Positions 33,290 through 44,528 of a stretch of 64,000 bases of DNA are shown here, in pieces (the stretch's first letter is position 1; the number at the start of each line of letters is the position of its first letter). The notes beneath the pieces were generated by a model, which had not been told where the DNA came from, ran no database searches, and saw only the letters and a list, made by a program, of their open reading frames with translations. Source of the DNA: Hexactinellida sp. DTS-2022 (Eukaryota; Porifera; Hexactinellida). The stretch is from the NCBI GenBank assembly GCA_028753945.1, contig JAPNXP010000012.1:2914001-2978000 (forward strand), in the 5' to 3' direction. A program made the position numbers and the translations under genes.

Positions 33290-34484
33290 CAGGGCCGTCG
33301 AGAGGGGGGGGTAGGCGGGTTAATTACCCCGGGGCCCGGGGCCCGAGGGGCCCCGAGAAATTCTGTCTGTGAAGGTATACATGGGCTTTATAGGCTCTAT
33401 TAGGTAGACAAGTCAAGGTAAATACAGACATCGCTGGGTAGAGTAATACCTTGGTTATTTAATCCTTCCTAGAAACCCGGTCCTGACTTACTTTGTAACA
33501 GTTATATAATTTTCCATAACTAACTCAGGTACGGGATCCGATCCAAACGACAGCCACGCGTAAATAGGCTAACACAGGCTTTTACCCAGGAAAATCTTTC
33601 TCCGCGCCTAGATTAAGTTTGAGCTCGCTCACAAGCGCCTAAAATACTCAATTTGTATAACGTTATGGTAGCACCTCTCGATTTTCGAGCACCTAAAAAA
33701 TTTTCTTTCAAAATTAAGCGCCTAGACAGGGCCGTAGGAGCAGGTGCGGCAGGTGCGGCCATGGCCGCACCAATAATTTTAGTGACCACACAAATATTCG
33801 GGAACATATTTAAGTCACCGACAACTATAGGAGCGGCATAATGGTATTGGTAAACACAACTGCGTGCTGCTGCCACCGCCAAACTGTTCGTAACCATTAT
33901 TATAATATCGTATTTGTAACCATTAGATTCTTTTCCAAGTAGCAACTCTTGCTACTCTTCAATAAAGACTATAAAATTTTATTAATATTATTGAATTTAT
34001 GAATTTCCCTTAGTGGAGTAACTAAAAACATAGAGTCTAAGCGCGTATAAAGAAGAAAAGATTCATGTATGTCTATAATAAATATGGTTACGTCACTGTG
34101 CCGCACCAATAAATGTTGGCGTGCTACGGGCCTGCTAGAGGCGCGTCGCGCACGCCTGGATGATAACCTGGCTAACAACCTTTTTGTTTCTTTCACTGTT
34201 TAGAACAATAAGTCACAAACTGTGATGTCCTCTTATTAACATAAATCTGGTGCCAAAATAAATTGTATATCATAAACTCTATAGCTATATAGCTAAAGGT
34301 TATTTGAAAATTCCTAAAAATATGAGTAAATAGGATTTAATTTATTTAATAATTAAAATATATATAATACGAATGCGATAGTTTGCGTTTAGTTTATTCA
34401 CTTCACGATAACGGAAAAAAATATCAGAGGGGGCCCGAACCCAAAATTTTGACCCGGGGCCCGCTCGCGCTCTCGACGGCCCTG
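33290..34484. mobile_element. hAT-type element in the PHD finger of the retroelement (1195 bp)
   Basis: The termini CAGGGCCGTCGAGA and TCTCGACGGCCCTG are flanked by the perfect 8-base duplication CCTTCACA (33282-33289, 34485-34492). G-rich and C-rich runs (GGGGCCCGGGGCCC) lie inside both ends. The insert plus one duplication is 1203 bases, a multiple of three. It contains a dispersed repeat (33585-34175) that itself holds an extra piece. No transposase. Confidence 0.88.
33729..34132. mobile_element. Insertion inside a dispersed repeat, CAGGGCCGTAG ends
   Basis: CAGGGCCGTAGGAG at the left and CTACGGGCCTG at the right are inverted, flanked by CTAGA. The homologous repeat at 16300-16500 lacks this segment and reads straight through GCGCCTGGAGGCGCGTCGCG. 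The flank duplication is only 5 clear bases, so hAT membership is uncertain. Confidence 0.6.
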
Positions 34485-34492
34485 CCTTCACA

Positions 34493-34666
34493 CACCCATT
34501 TCTTGCACGAATTACAATAACCTTGTGTGTCATTAAAAACTGAAGTATAATTTTCACAGCTTTCCGTGATACTATCTCTGCTAGCTCCATCGTCAATATA
34601 AGTGCTCACTGCGTTTGAATCCTTCGGTGGTCTTCCTTGTTTTCTCTTGACAGGGACACCGGCCAT
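34493..34666 (-). pseudogene. N-terminal piece of the PHD non-LTR element
   Basis: ATG at 34666, then MAGVPVKRKQGRPPKDS (AT-hook-like) and the first Cys pair of the PHD finger, GYCNSCKKWVCEG. It is joined to the main frame when the hAT element 33290-34484 and one duplication are removed. Beyond 34666 lies AT-rich leader sequence. Confidence 0.7.
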
Positions 34667-35866
34667 GACTGTGTAGGCTTAGTTGAAATATAGCTAAGCT
34701 GTTTAGTTTTTATTGAAGAGTTGTGTAAAGTTTAGTAAAGCCGTATTCAAATTGAAGTGTGAGTAAACAAAGAAATTTCAATCCCCATTAGGGCAGAAAT
34801 AAAACCCATTATTTAAAAAGAATTTCTCCCATCAGACGCAGAATTTATGGCGAATCCAATAGTAAATAAAAATTTGGGGTTTAGTATAACATCTTTTGAG
34901 TTATGGACCAGCAAATTTTGAAAGGTGTCAAAAATGTGCCAAAATTTGTTAATCAAAATCGTACCCAGGTGCAAATTAGACGGTCACTCCGCACCTACAT
35001 GCAAAGTTTCAGCTCTCTATTTATAAAGGTGTGGGCAGGGTACCGTCTACGGATAAATAATAATAATATAAATAATAATAAAAGCAGTCTTTCAATACTG
35101 GGCGGCACAGTAATAAGCGTTTTCTAATTGTAGATATCCAAAGATAAAAAATAATCATATTGTATCGTTCTATTCATGATAGATTTAAAGAAATGGCATA
35201 TATTTTGAGTTTCCCGCTTTTCTCCAGTTTTTTCATCTTTGACCTCCCACTTTTTTGGTAAAACTCCCGCCAAAATGGCAAAATCACACGATTTTTTATA
35301 TTCAGAGGTTGGCAACCCTACTCGGGAGTAAATAAAACTAATTAAAATTTAAAACTTCGCAATTTGGTAATGATTTGATTAAATTTTTTGAAGATTTTGT
35401 GTTGAATCAAAATGATTTGATGATTGATTTTTCTATCTTACTTTTTGAATGATTTGATTTTTTATTGATTTTTTACACGACATATTTTTGAGTGATTTAT
35501 ATTTAAATCAAATTCAATTATTTATATAAAGCCCTGCACTGATCCATTGCTTACAGTTGGACCGAAACTATTTAAAGAATCATGGCCGTCCATGGTGAGT
35601 GGTTTAATTCCACTGCATTGACATTAATAACACCACAAATAAAATGTCCCTACTTGTTGTATGGAAATTTGGTAAACAGTGGATGCGAGCGGAACGAACA
35701 TCCCTACTGAATTTTGAATTTTGGTCTATTTCACACTATATGGCTATAAAAGAACGAGACTCAAAAGATCTTCACTAAAGCTTTATATTTTGTTACATTT
35801 TCACAACTTTATTGTATGAAATGTCTGATTCCAAAAATATATACCATATAATTGTATAAATAACTA
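34667..35866. other. No gene recognised; dispersed repeat and MITE remnants
   Basis: 34860-35050 matches 57040-57240 and 49000-49150 (GGTTTAGTATAA, GAGTTATGGACCA, CAGGTGCAAATTAGACG, CAGGGTACCGTCTA). 35340-35535 is AAATCA/TGATTT-rich like 16627-16797 and ends in AAAGCCCTGCACTG. Confidence 0.5.
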
Positions 35867-36238
35867 TGGGCGTAGAGTTATTAATTATTTTACCAAAAGC
35901 TGACGGGGCGTGATTCTGTATTTGAAAATATTTTTTCGTTCATAAACAATGGCCAAAATTTTGAATAGCGGGGTGGTCGTAATTGCAAAATCAATTAATA
36001 CTAATGTTAATAACTGGTTGAACGAGAATATAAAAATTAGTAGCAAATCGGGATTATCGTTATTCTGATTCCACAATTGGTATAGTTGTGCTGTGCAGTA
36101 AATTATTGATAAAATATCTGGAAAGTATAATTATTCTTGGTTGAAATAGTCATGATTTATATATTTATATATTTTCCGGGATCTTTAACAGAAAGCTGAC
36201 GGGGCGTGCCACGGACGCCCCATCATACTCTACGCCTA
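35867..36238. mobile_element. MITE with ATGGGCGTAGAGT ends
   Basis: ATGGGCGTAGAGT at the left and ACTCTACGCCTAT at the right are inverted. GCTGACGGGGCGTG occurs near both ends (35896, 36192). Non-coding; class unknown. Confidence 0.55.
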
Positions 36239-36501
36239 TGTAAATAACACATGCACCAACAATGGACATTGATCAGTTGTAACAATTATAGTACGAATAC
36301 TAATTTTTAGTATGATTATTAATTACAGTCAGCGTTCCTCCTAAGCACAGTGGATATACACGGGAAATAGGCTTGATTTTCAAGTTGTACAAATCTATTC
36401 AATAATAAGTTAATCATAATAAGCACTATCGAAAACCTAGAAAGCATATCAATTGGAAATATAATCTTGTTATACCACACCGCCTAGGCTATTATTGAGT
36501 A

Positions 36502-36578
36502 CAGTAGCGGAGCCAAGGGGGGGGCATATGCCCCCAAAATTATAACCTACCCCAGATTTGTGTCTGGATCCGCCTCTG
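36502..36578. mobile_element. hAT-type mini-element, 77 bp
   Basis: CAGTAGCGGAGCCA and TGGATCCGCCTCTG are flanked by ATTGAGTA and ATTAAGTA (7 of 8 match). Very short internal sequence. Confidence 0.6.
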
Positions 36579-37139
36579 ATTAAGTAACGTTAAAATGTTA
36601 ATTCATGGTCAATATTTATGATTAAAATCACTTACCTAATAATTCTTATAAATCTGTTTTAGAATTAGGCGCATAGACTCCTAATTTCAGTAATAAATGA
36701 AATGTGTAGTACATCTTGAATGACACCAATTATCTGCTACTGAAGAATTTATATAACAACACGACTTTTCGGGTGATGAGAACACATCAAACCGTCGAAA
36801 ATTTTCCATTCTAAAGCATGATCGAGTTGTCTACAGGGAGGTTAATGTCGTCGAAACTTGAAATCATTATTACTTTACGTTTACATGTACTTCCTTACTC
36901 TATCAGAAAAAGCGAATTTCTGATCAGGGAATTATTATCACAGCAGGGATTAATTGTGACACATGAAAACCACTGTCCGAACTTATAAGCAAAGGTTTAC
37001 GACACCGGCTTAACCCTATCCTCCAGCTGATTAACACATTTGCAGAAAATTATAGTGTAGAATCTAAAGTGATCTCCACCTATGTTTTACAACTAATTTC
37101 CGACTAGATTCATGTCATAAAGACATCAGACATTTGTAA

Positions 37140-38095
37140 ATCCTGGATTGGCGAAGGTACTTTCGGAAAATTACCCAGTTTATCTCAACTCCCTAGTCTA
37201 CTTTTCTTTTAGACTTACTGGAAATCAGGAAAAGTCGAACAATGCACTTCGAGATCTCTGCAAATCCGAAAAGATGATTATTTCCTCATATGATAAGGTG
37301 AGTAGTTAACGCAATAACATTATCCTCTCTGATGATGTATAATTTGTTCGAAAAAATGATGATATAATTGGCGTTTCCATCTCTTATCACTAAAAATTAC
37401 ACCAAACTGTCGAACGTGTTCTTGACTCTTGAGGCTCATGTTTCTCCATCAGTACGTTTCCGATCACTGTGAGGGTAATGGATGGGCTTAATGGATCAGG
37501 TTCACATCAGATTTACAGTCAACTTCGTGAAAATGTTCACTTGACTACGAAAAATTATATACTTTTTGCCTTTCGCGTCACAAGAATTTCTGATTCCAAT
37601 GGTGAATGTGTATTTTCTAATCGAATGCTACTTTCGGTATTAGCCCAGTGGCATTGATTGCACAAAAGAAATTTCGCGGATTTTATGATGGATCAACTAA
37701 TTAGTCATCAAGTCACTCTCATTCAGAAAGGTTTCGAGTTTCCAAGCGGAAATGTTAATGTCTCCGTTATTCGAAGTATGTTGGACGGTAAATGTTGGGG
37801 ATATTAAGTGGTACTGGTGGTGCAAGCTGTTAGTTGTGTACAGCTACTTCCAAGGAACTAAGAGATTTAGATCTCGTTTAGTCTCCCGATAAACAGAACT
37901 ATTTCAATTGATAAAGAAATTTTCTATTCTGTAAATAGAGAAGAATTCTTCTCCCTTCCATCTCAAAAAAATAATCTAACTCAGGAACCAATATCTGATA
38001 TTGATATTCTACCTGCTTCGCCTCTGCATATTTACACCTGCATCTTTCGCTGGTTTATGTCAGTCATTTATCATCTACAGTCTGGCACTTATGAA
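37140..38095 (+). pseudogene. Transib/RAG1-like transposase relic
   Basis: Plus-strand fragments in order: ALRDLCKSEKMIISSYDKV ending at a possible GT donor (about 37298); HQTVERVLDS; then VMDGLNGSGSHQIYSQLREN near 37470 (candidate catalytic Asp) and TKNYILFAFRVTRISDSNGE; MLDGKCWGILSGTGGASCQLCTATSKEL near 37780 (frame-shifted); and PISDIDILPASPLHIYTCIF RWF near 38010. The order resembles the RAG1/Transib catalytic core: D-G-x-G-S, then a Cys pair, then the P-x-H segment. Multiple stops and shifts, including TGA before the Asp motif. Recognised by eye only. A hAT-type MITE interrupts the 3' side at 38096. Confidence 0.55.
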
Positions 38096-38277
38096 CATGG
38101 CGTATCTATGGCCCCTGTTTTTAGCTTGCTCCCCATTTTCCACCCCACTTTTTTTAGAATACATATCATAGCTAATTTACTAATCCATCCGACCGACATA
38201 CCCTGAGCCCCCAGGATTTTGTCTTGCCCCCCCCCCGCTTTGTCTCCCCCAGTTCAAAGATCCTAGTTACGCCATTG
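38096..38277. mobile_element. Probable hAT-type MITE inside the Transib/RAG1-like relic
   Basis: CATGGCGTATCTAT at the left pairs with ATCCTAGTTACGCCATTG at the right. Flanks CTTATGAA and CCTATAAA agree at 6 of 8 bases. A C-rich interior (CCCCCCCCC near 38229). Confidence 0.5.
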
Positions 38278-38285
38278 CCTATAAA

Positions 38286-39175
38286 TGGTCTCCCACTTCC
38301 AAGAAGAGGTTATTCCATTTATTTCCAAAGTCTTCTACCCCTCTATTATTTCCTAACACAGCGTTTACTTTGCCTGGAATGGTTTTCCACAGTTCCTTCT
38401 TCTTCTTCTTATTGAGGTCAGCGCTCTCAATAACTCACCAGCAGATAAAATTTACCAATGAGCGTGCACTCTTCTTCCTTAGTCCAACTTAACTTCTTAG
38501 ATTTTTCCATTACGTTTAGAATTGGTTTTGTTCAACAGCAATTTATACAAATGGGACAATTAAGATTTTTCTAATTCCACCGCGAAAAATAAACTTCAAT
38601 GGACCTATATGCATTTGTTATTTTGGCATCAAAGCTACTTTGTATATGTATAGAGAACTTGACTGTTTCATGTTTAGACAGACTGACGCACGTAGAAAAA
38701 GAAATTTGAGCTGTCTAGGGATCTTGACCAAAGTACATGGGAAAATCGGAGCATGGTACAGGGATATGACTCAAATGGATTGGAAAGTGTGAACTCATTA
38801 AATTGAATTCAATAGCATCAATGAATCAGAGGAATAAAATAGTTCAATATATTTTACCAGGGGCCGCATTGCCCCGGGGCGAGGATTTCTACCAGGGGGG
38901 CATTGCCCCCCTATGCTCCCCCCCGTGGCGAAGTCCCTGAGTGCAGTTGAGATGATTTTCTATCAATTCACTTTTCTTCAAAATTGCTGACCTTGAGAAG
39001 CGAAAACGTTGACTAATTCGAGATCATCAAAGAAATCCAATTGATCACTGCGATCCCTAAAACTCGCTCCCGAGCTAGAAATACTTGTTGTTGTCATTCA
39101 GAAATGATTAGTGGAATCAAACCCACCATTTGAATATGAATTATGAAAAGTAATATAGTTAGTCTTTGATGTACA
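38286..39175. other. No gene recognised
   Basis: May include the far 3' part of the Transib/RAG1-like relic (KWSPTSK in one frame just after 38285). A G/C-rich inverted patch lies at 38858-38935 (CCAGGGG...CCCCCC). Otherwise AT-rich, no coding support. Confidence 0.35.
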
Positions 39176-39376
39176 TGTTGCAGCGTGTACGCAAGATTAG
39201 TGCGCATGCATGCACGCTAAGTTTCTAGCCTGCATGCATGCACACTAGCGTATATGCACGAAAATCGCTATTTTCATATTCGTGCATATACACTAGCGTA
39301 TACACACGATAAAGTGTTCTCTTTTGCTAATGGTTGTATGTTAATAGAAATAATTTGTATTTATTAATTCTACGAG

Positions 39377-39546
39377 CCTTCAATGGTCCGGAAATCCTTC
39401 TATCTTACTACATTAATAAAACTTCGGTTACAACGAAATGGATATAACGAAATTCCGCTTATAACGAACTCCGGTTATAACAAACTCCGCTTATAACGAA
39501 ATGAAACTACGGTCCCGAGCACTTCGTTATAACGGGAGTTGACTGT
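39377..39546. mobile_element. TATAACGAA-family MITE remnant, copy 2
   Basis: Repeated words CGGTTATAACRAA and CCGCTTATAACGAA, ending in CGTTATAACGGGAGTTGACTG before TA. The left end is not clear. Related to 9494-9725 and 55846-56168. Confidence 0.5.
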
Positions 39547-39846
39547 AAATGATAAATAAGTTAACCTTATTCTTGTAAATTACTCACAACTAAGTCGTTC
39601 ATTTCAGTGTGTTGTTATTTGAGAGAGGATATTTACTAACTCATATTATATTTTCTGCATCGTTGGTACAGGCGCGCCTAAAATTATGGACCATTTCGCG
39701 GCGTACTTTCCTCAAGTTACCATTTATAACTAGTACTTCATTTTGGGTTGTGATTCGTTAATAATGCAATAATGTAATTTGTTTTGGAAAGTATGTTAAT
39801 TTTATTTAATGAAGTTATTCTCATTACTTTATTAGTTATTAATTAC

Positions 39847-39952
39847 AGTCGAAATCGGGTTTTTTTGCCCCCCAAAATGCACGACAAAAGGAGGCAAAAA
39901 AACCCAATAAGCAAAAAAAACCCGTGGCAAAAAACCCCGATTTTGACTGTAT
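39847..39952. mobile_element. Small MITE with ACAGTCGAAATCGGG ends
   Basis: ACAGTCGAAATCGGGTTTTT and the inverted AACCCCGATTTTGACTGT enclose about 65 bases of GGCAAAAAA/TTTTTTGCC words. A similar single end (ACAGTCGAAACCGGTA) occurs at 56381. Confidence 0.55.
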
Positions 39953-40831
39953 TAGTTAATTAATAGCTCAATAATTCTTAAGGGTAGCTGGTTTCAGCTA
40001 CATTAAAAGGTTATCTCGTTGGCTCAAATAATACTCATATTATAAATAGTAATTGAAACCTGTTGGCTAGTAAAGTATACGTAATTAATTAATTAAATTG
40101 TATACTATATATCTCAACTATATATAGCAATATACAGCAATTCGATTTCAAAAATTGTTGAGTAATACGTGTTGTATTGTATAACTGAGGAGCGAACGAG
40201 AAAAAATGTGAAAATTCACACTAGACATTGGTGAAAGATCAAAGATGGAACTAGAACAAATGTTAATTAGACAACCATTAGCAAAAGAGAACACTTTATC
40301 GTGTGTATACGCTAGTGTATATGCACGAATATGAAAATAGTGATTTTCGTGCATATAAGCTAGTGTGCATGCATGCAGGCTAGAAACTTAGTGTACATGC
40401 ATGCACACTAGCGTGCATGCATGCGCACTAGTCTTGCGTACACGCTGCAACATACACTCCCTGGCCAAAAGTATTTGAACAAGAGGTATTTTAATGCAGA
40501 AAAATTCTTCTTCTAGCAGAATGTTGAAGGCTAAGAAAATAGCCTAAAATGACTTTACATTTAGTGCTATATTTATAAATTTTAAAAAAATTGATTTAGG
40601 ACATTTTCAAATAATATCCATCAAATGGCATAGTGTCGTTGCCACGTGCCACTTGTCGCATTAATGTGAATGAGGCTGTATCCCAGTGTAAAATTATCGT
40701 AATGAATAGATATTTAGCACCTAGACTAGTTCGATTGTGAGGAATTCAAATCCGAATTCAGAATTTGTATATTTTAATGAGAATGCTTATATACGACTCG
40801 ACTTGTTTCATTCCCCGAAACGTAGTGTACA

Positions 40832-42701
40832 TTAGTCGCTAAACGTAGCCTGAGAATTTACAAGCCCGAATGGCATGACAAGCATTTCATGTAAACCTCT
40901 TGGAGTATTAAAATCCGTTTTCTCAATATCACCTTCTCGAAGAGGAACACACCAGTAGGCCGCAGAAATGTCAATGACTGAGTAATAGCAATTTCCATGG
41001 AGTCTATCCAAGATTGCTTGGATGTTTGGGATACTATAGGCATCTTTCTTGGTGATGTCATTAAGCCTTCTATAATCTATCGCAAAGCGTTGCCGACCGT
41101 CCTTTTTTGTCACCAAAACAACATTACTCGCCCATGGGGAATTAGAAGGACGGCATATATTCTGGATAAGCATATCGTCTAGCTGAGTATTGATTTCTTC
41201 TTCCCAACGTGGCGGAAGGCGTCGTGGCCTCACTCTAACTGGGAGTGAAGTCCCTGTATCAATTGGATGTTCGCACATACTGGTTTTTCCTGGTCGTTCA
41301 CTGAAAACATCACTGAACTCTTCCAATAGTGAGCTCAGGGCTTCTAGCTCCGATGCTGTAAGGTGAGGGTAAGCGCCGAGATCCGTCTTCACTTTTGATC
41401 CCTAAAACGGTTTGGGCTGAAACACAGGATCTCCTCCTGTTGCATTTGACAAGATCGGCAATTTGGCTTTTCCTTTTTCAATGGTTCCCTCGTCCCAATT
41501 GAAAGACACTTTCCTAAACTGACGCAAGAATTGGCGGCCCATGAGCATGGTCGGTTCACAGTCTCGTATGACGAAAATGCGACTCTGTATGGGGGATTCG
41601 CCCGGTACTTCTACTGACACGTTGACAAACCCTTGGACGAGAACTGGTGTTTCACATAGCCCATATACGGTACTCTCTCTGGGGCTAGTATCTCTCGTAG
41701 GCCTAAGTTGTCCAAGGTACGAATATCCATCACCGATGGCCTGGCTCCTGTATCTAGGACTGTTGCTATTAGCTGTCCTTCCACCTTAAGTTCGACTGTT
41801 ACTGAATGTTCATCATCTCCAAAACCACGTGAACGTAATACCTTGTCACTGGGCCTGAAATTCCACCGTTGGTTTCGCCTTTGTCGACATGTACTTGCGT
41901 CATGACCTCTCCGTCCGCAATTTTTACAAACTCTTTCTGGACAGAACCTCCACCCGTGTCCCGGTTTCCCGCATGTGAAACAACCCTGAGCTTGTTGCCG
42001 ATAGGTTCCACGTGCTTCGGAATAATTATTGGAAGTTGGTCGTAGTTGTTCGCGGATTGCATGGATTTTACTATCCTCTCCCAGCTCTTCTTTTGGGTTG
42101 TCTTCAGCTTCCGGTTGGTTGAGGTTTTGTTCCACTCGTTTCACTAATGACATTTCTAATTTGCGTGCGCCATAATCCAGTGGCAGGCCTTTCTGCTGCA
42201 ACATATCTTGCACTAATCGGATTAACTCTCGGGCTTCCTTATCTGAGATTGCTTCCTCTCCTTTAGCGTTTAACCATGAATTAGCTGCCGGTCGCACCTC
42301 CGGCGGTAGTTGAGTTATTAGAGCCACACACATCTGTTTGCTCTATGTTGGGCTCGTATTGCCTCTTTCCATAACTTAGAAAGGAAATCATCAACCCGTT
42401 CACCAACACACCAAGTCATACCTCGATAAAGCAGGCTTGCTTCGTAAACATCGCCCACTGGATCTAGGTTTAACTTAAGGAGGTTGAATGCAGCTGTCAA
42501 AGTTTCTTCCTTCAGCGCCTCCAAGACAATTGCCCGTTCATACGTGTGTCGAATTAGAAAGGATGGTAACATCTGAATGGCTGGCTTCTCGCCGGCGCTG
42601 GCCACTAATGTACTAGTCCCCGGAATAAAAATAGGTTGCCAATCCTCTATACGCTGATCTTCGGATAAAGGTGGTATCGCTATATTGACTGGTGCAGCCA
42701 T
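40832..42701 (-). pseudogene. Ty3/gypsy-type retroelement fragment (gag, protease, partial RT)
   Basis: Minus-strand order: a gag-like frame (42318-42701); a frame with two CCHC knuckles (CFTCGKPGHGWRFC, CKNCGRRGHDASTC) and the protease motif ATVLDTGARPSV (41611-42333); the protease C-terminus (41402-41620, TMLMGRQFL); and the RT N-terminal half (up to 41392) with FAIDYRRLNDITKKDAY, SVIDISAAYW and MPFGLVNSQATF. Shifts near 42325 and 41655 and a TAG between protease and RT (about 41401) break it. It ends at about 40860, before the RT YxDD box, so RNase H, integrase and the 3' LTR are absent. No LTR recognised upstream. Confidence 0.8.
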
Positions 42702-42989
42702 CTTATAGAAATAACTAATTGTATTTTATGTTACGAGTTCGCAAAAGAATATACATGTAGTTTATTAATATAGAAAATACAATTAAGTTGTGTTGTACTG
42801 GTCTACTAACTATTACTAAAGTACGGATATATAGCTATAATATACTAAGCCTAATCTACTACACTTAGTGTGTGGTCCGAGTACTAGAAACGTCATTGAC
42901 GTACTCTTAACAATATTAAAAACAAAATTGTTCGTTGTGGTGATGTGTTAGTCCAGAATTAATAAGAAAGATGAAACTATATTCTAGGA
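42702..42989. other. Leader side of the gypsy fragment; no LTR recognised
   Basis: AT-rich sequence upstream of the gag-like start. I see no TG...CA-bounded repeat or primer-binding site that can be supported without a second LTR. Confidence 0.3.
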
Positions 42990-44528
42990 CAGTGGTTCTC
43001 ACTGGAGTCCGCAAATGATTTTAAAGGGTCCGCCGCGTAACTTATCACGATAATAGTGTCATATTAGGGTGTCCCTTATAGGGAAAAAATCGGAAATTTC
43101 GCTCCAAAAGACAACATGAACTACATTTTTTTTTGTACCAAACACTGCCAATGGACCATAACTAACGTTTGGATATGGTTTTGAGCCACGTCCACTCGTA
43201 TTTTCAGAGTTATGAGCTATTTTGTACAGCGGATCACTGGTTTCCCCACTTTGAACTAATATCAGTACAGTATTCCTCAACAATGGTAAGATTGGTGGTA
43301 TCATTACTCTATCCTAGCAATCAATGACGAAAATAAACAACAATTGATCAAAAGAAATTCGCAAAAAGTGAAAATCTAAACATTTATGGTCTATAATCTC
43401 ATTCCAGGGTACGTTTTCTTGTCCATTTTCTTTCTCAGGCACCCGAGCAGCTAGAATCAAGAAATACGTCTCAAAATGCTCGCAATACCCGACTTCCTAT
43501 ACGTTCATAATACATTTTGGGAACCTAACACCCTCCGTTTTCAAAATGATCCCTATATGGGCATGTAATGTGCCCAATTTTGATGACAAAGCAAAATTTA
43601 TATCAACGAAAGTATAAACTCTAGAGCTTAGATCTAACCATCTATTCACATCAATATCCTACTACAAACTCATTGGAAGTACAAATGAGACTCGCAACCA
43701 AATGGTCAATCTTCTATAAATTTACATACCCATATATGGTGATGTCATTTCAGAACTGAAACCATGAACTTTATCATTAAATAATAAGCTAGAGCTTAGT
43801 TCCAACTTCCTAGTAACATCAGTAATCCATTTTAAGTTAGATGGTATAGTTATCGAATACTACTTCGTAAATTTAATCGTGTGGGGATTCTTTGCGGCCT
43901 TTTTCTCAATATAATATAAATGCCGGTGTTTGGGGGCTAATGTCACGGAGTGTGACGAAATCAAGATAGGTTAAGAGCTCAAATTTTTTCTACAAGTTCT
44001 ATACCACTAACATTTAAAAACAAGTGATTGAATAAGCAAAAAACACCGAACTTCTACTAATAAGAGAGAAACAATCTCAAAATAAAATAAACAATCAAAA
44101 ATCCTTACCTTTAGACGCTCCCCCTTCATATTCGTTGATGGAATTTCGAAATCACATGTTGTTGGTCACAGGTTGGAAAGATTAGGCCTTTATATAGTTA
44201 AATTGAGCTAGAGAACATTCTAGAACAATTAGAAACTAAGTAGATGCTTGACACTGCCTATTCTATTTTGAATAGACGCACATAACTGTATATTAAAAGA
44301 ATCCATACCTAGACAAAACAATTCAATATGCACTTGAATGAATAAATTCTTTTCTATTTTTATCCAGGCAAAGTTCTGAGGTTGCTTAGAAGTATTCAGA
44401 GAATCTATAGAGATGTTCTATAGTGATTTATCAGTTTCCTATAAGGGACACCTTAATTAGTACATGTTTTGGGTAGCAAACTTTACTATTACCAGGGGTC
44501 CGTAAATTGAATAGGTTGAGAACCACTG
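42990..44528. mobile_element. hAT-type element (about 1.54 kb)
   Basis: CAGTGGTTCTCACTGGAGTC at the left and GGTTGAGAACCACTG at the right, with AGTCCGCAAAT and GGTCCGTAAAT words inside. The flanks TTCTAGGA and CTCTAGAA match at 6 of 8 bases, a decayed duplication. No transposase; almost all of it is a second element (43069-44452). Confidence 0.7.
43069..44452. mobile_element. Element with GGTGTCCCTTATAGG ends, nested in a hAT-type element
   Basis: GGTGTCCCTTATAGG and CCTATAAGGGACACC are perfect inverted ends. TTA lies next to both, which may be a 3-base duplication, although one extra G sits at the left junction. About 1.35 kb of interior with no recognised protein. Confidence 0.6.

Larger units (their letters stand above)
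27916..34666 (-). pseudogene. PHD-finger non-LTR retroelement, interrupted twice
   Basis: Three minus-strand segments form one gene: 34493-34666, 30665-33289 and 27916-28298. It starts with an AT-hook-like KRKQGRPPKDS, then a PHD finger (YCNSC..., WYHYNCVGLS, WFCSPC), an RT core, a CxC/H region (CACSSPNSIDHAL) and ARLDILARGFW...FFDVRV. The last part, with conserved RLD and DVRV, may be a restriction-like endonuclease (inference). The C-terminus reads FTPLVFSTSGGMGKEADKF. Damage: hAT insertion 33290-34484, MULE insertion 28299-30664, TAG at about 30974 and a shift near 28255. Removing both insertions rejoins the protein, about 1050 residues. Confidence 0.8.
39176..40452. mobile_element. Foldback-like element with TGTTGCAGCG ends (1277 bp)
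   Basis: The termini TGTTGCAGCGTGTACGCAAG and its complement are flanked by TACA (39172-39175, 40453-40456). The inverted arms are about 165 bases (39176-39345 with 40276-40452) and carry GCATGCATGC and GTATACAC palindromes. The TGTTGCA terminus and 4-base duplication match the Ginger-like element at 4820, so this may be a non-autonomous relative. Inside it lie other MITEs (39377-39546, 39847-39952). Confidence 0.7.

Noticed and set aside
36346..36352. CACAGTG heptamer near the Transib/RAG1-like relic, as a possible recombination signal or element terminus
   Set aside because: No nonamer-like sequence at 12 or 23 bases, no matching inverted end and no 5-base duplication found. A 7-base match is expected by chance.
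41393..41401. Programmed stop-codon readthrough between protease and RT
   Set aside because: Other frameshifts in the same fragment and the truncated RT make random decay the simpler explanation.
43059..43304. 81-codon frame on the minus strand
   Set aside because: Covers the inverted end of the GGTGTCCCTTATAGG element. No domain, no homologue recognised.
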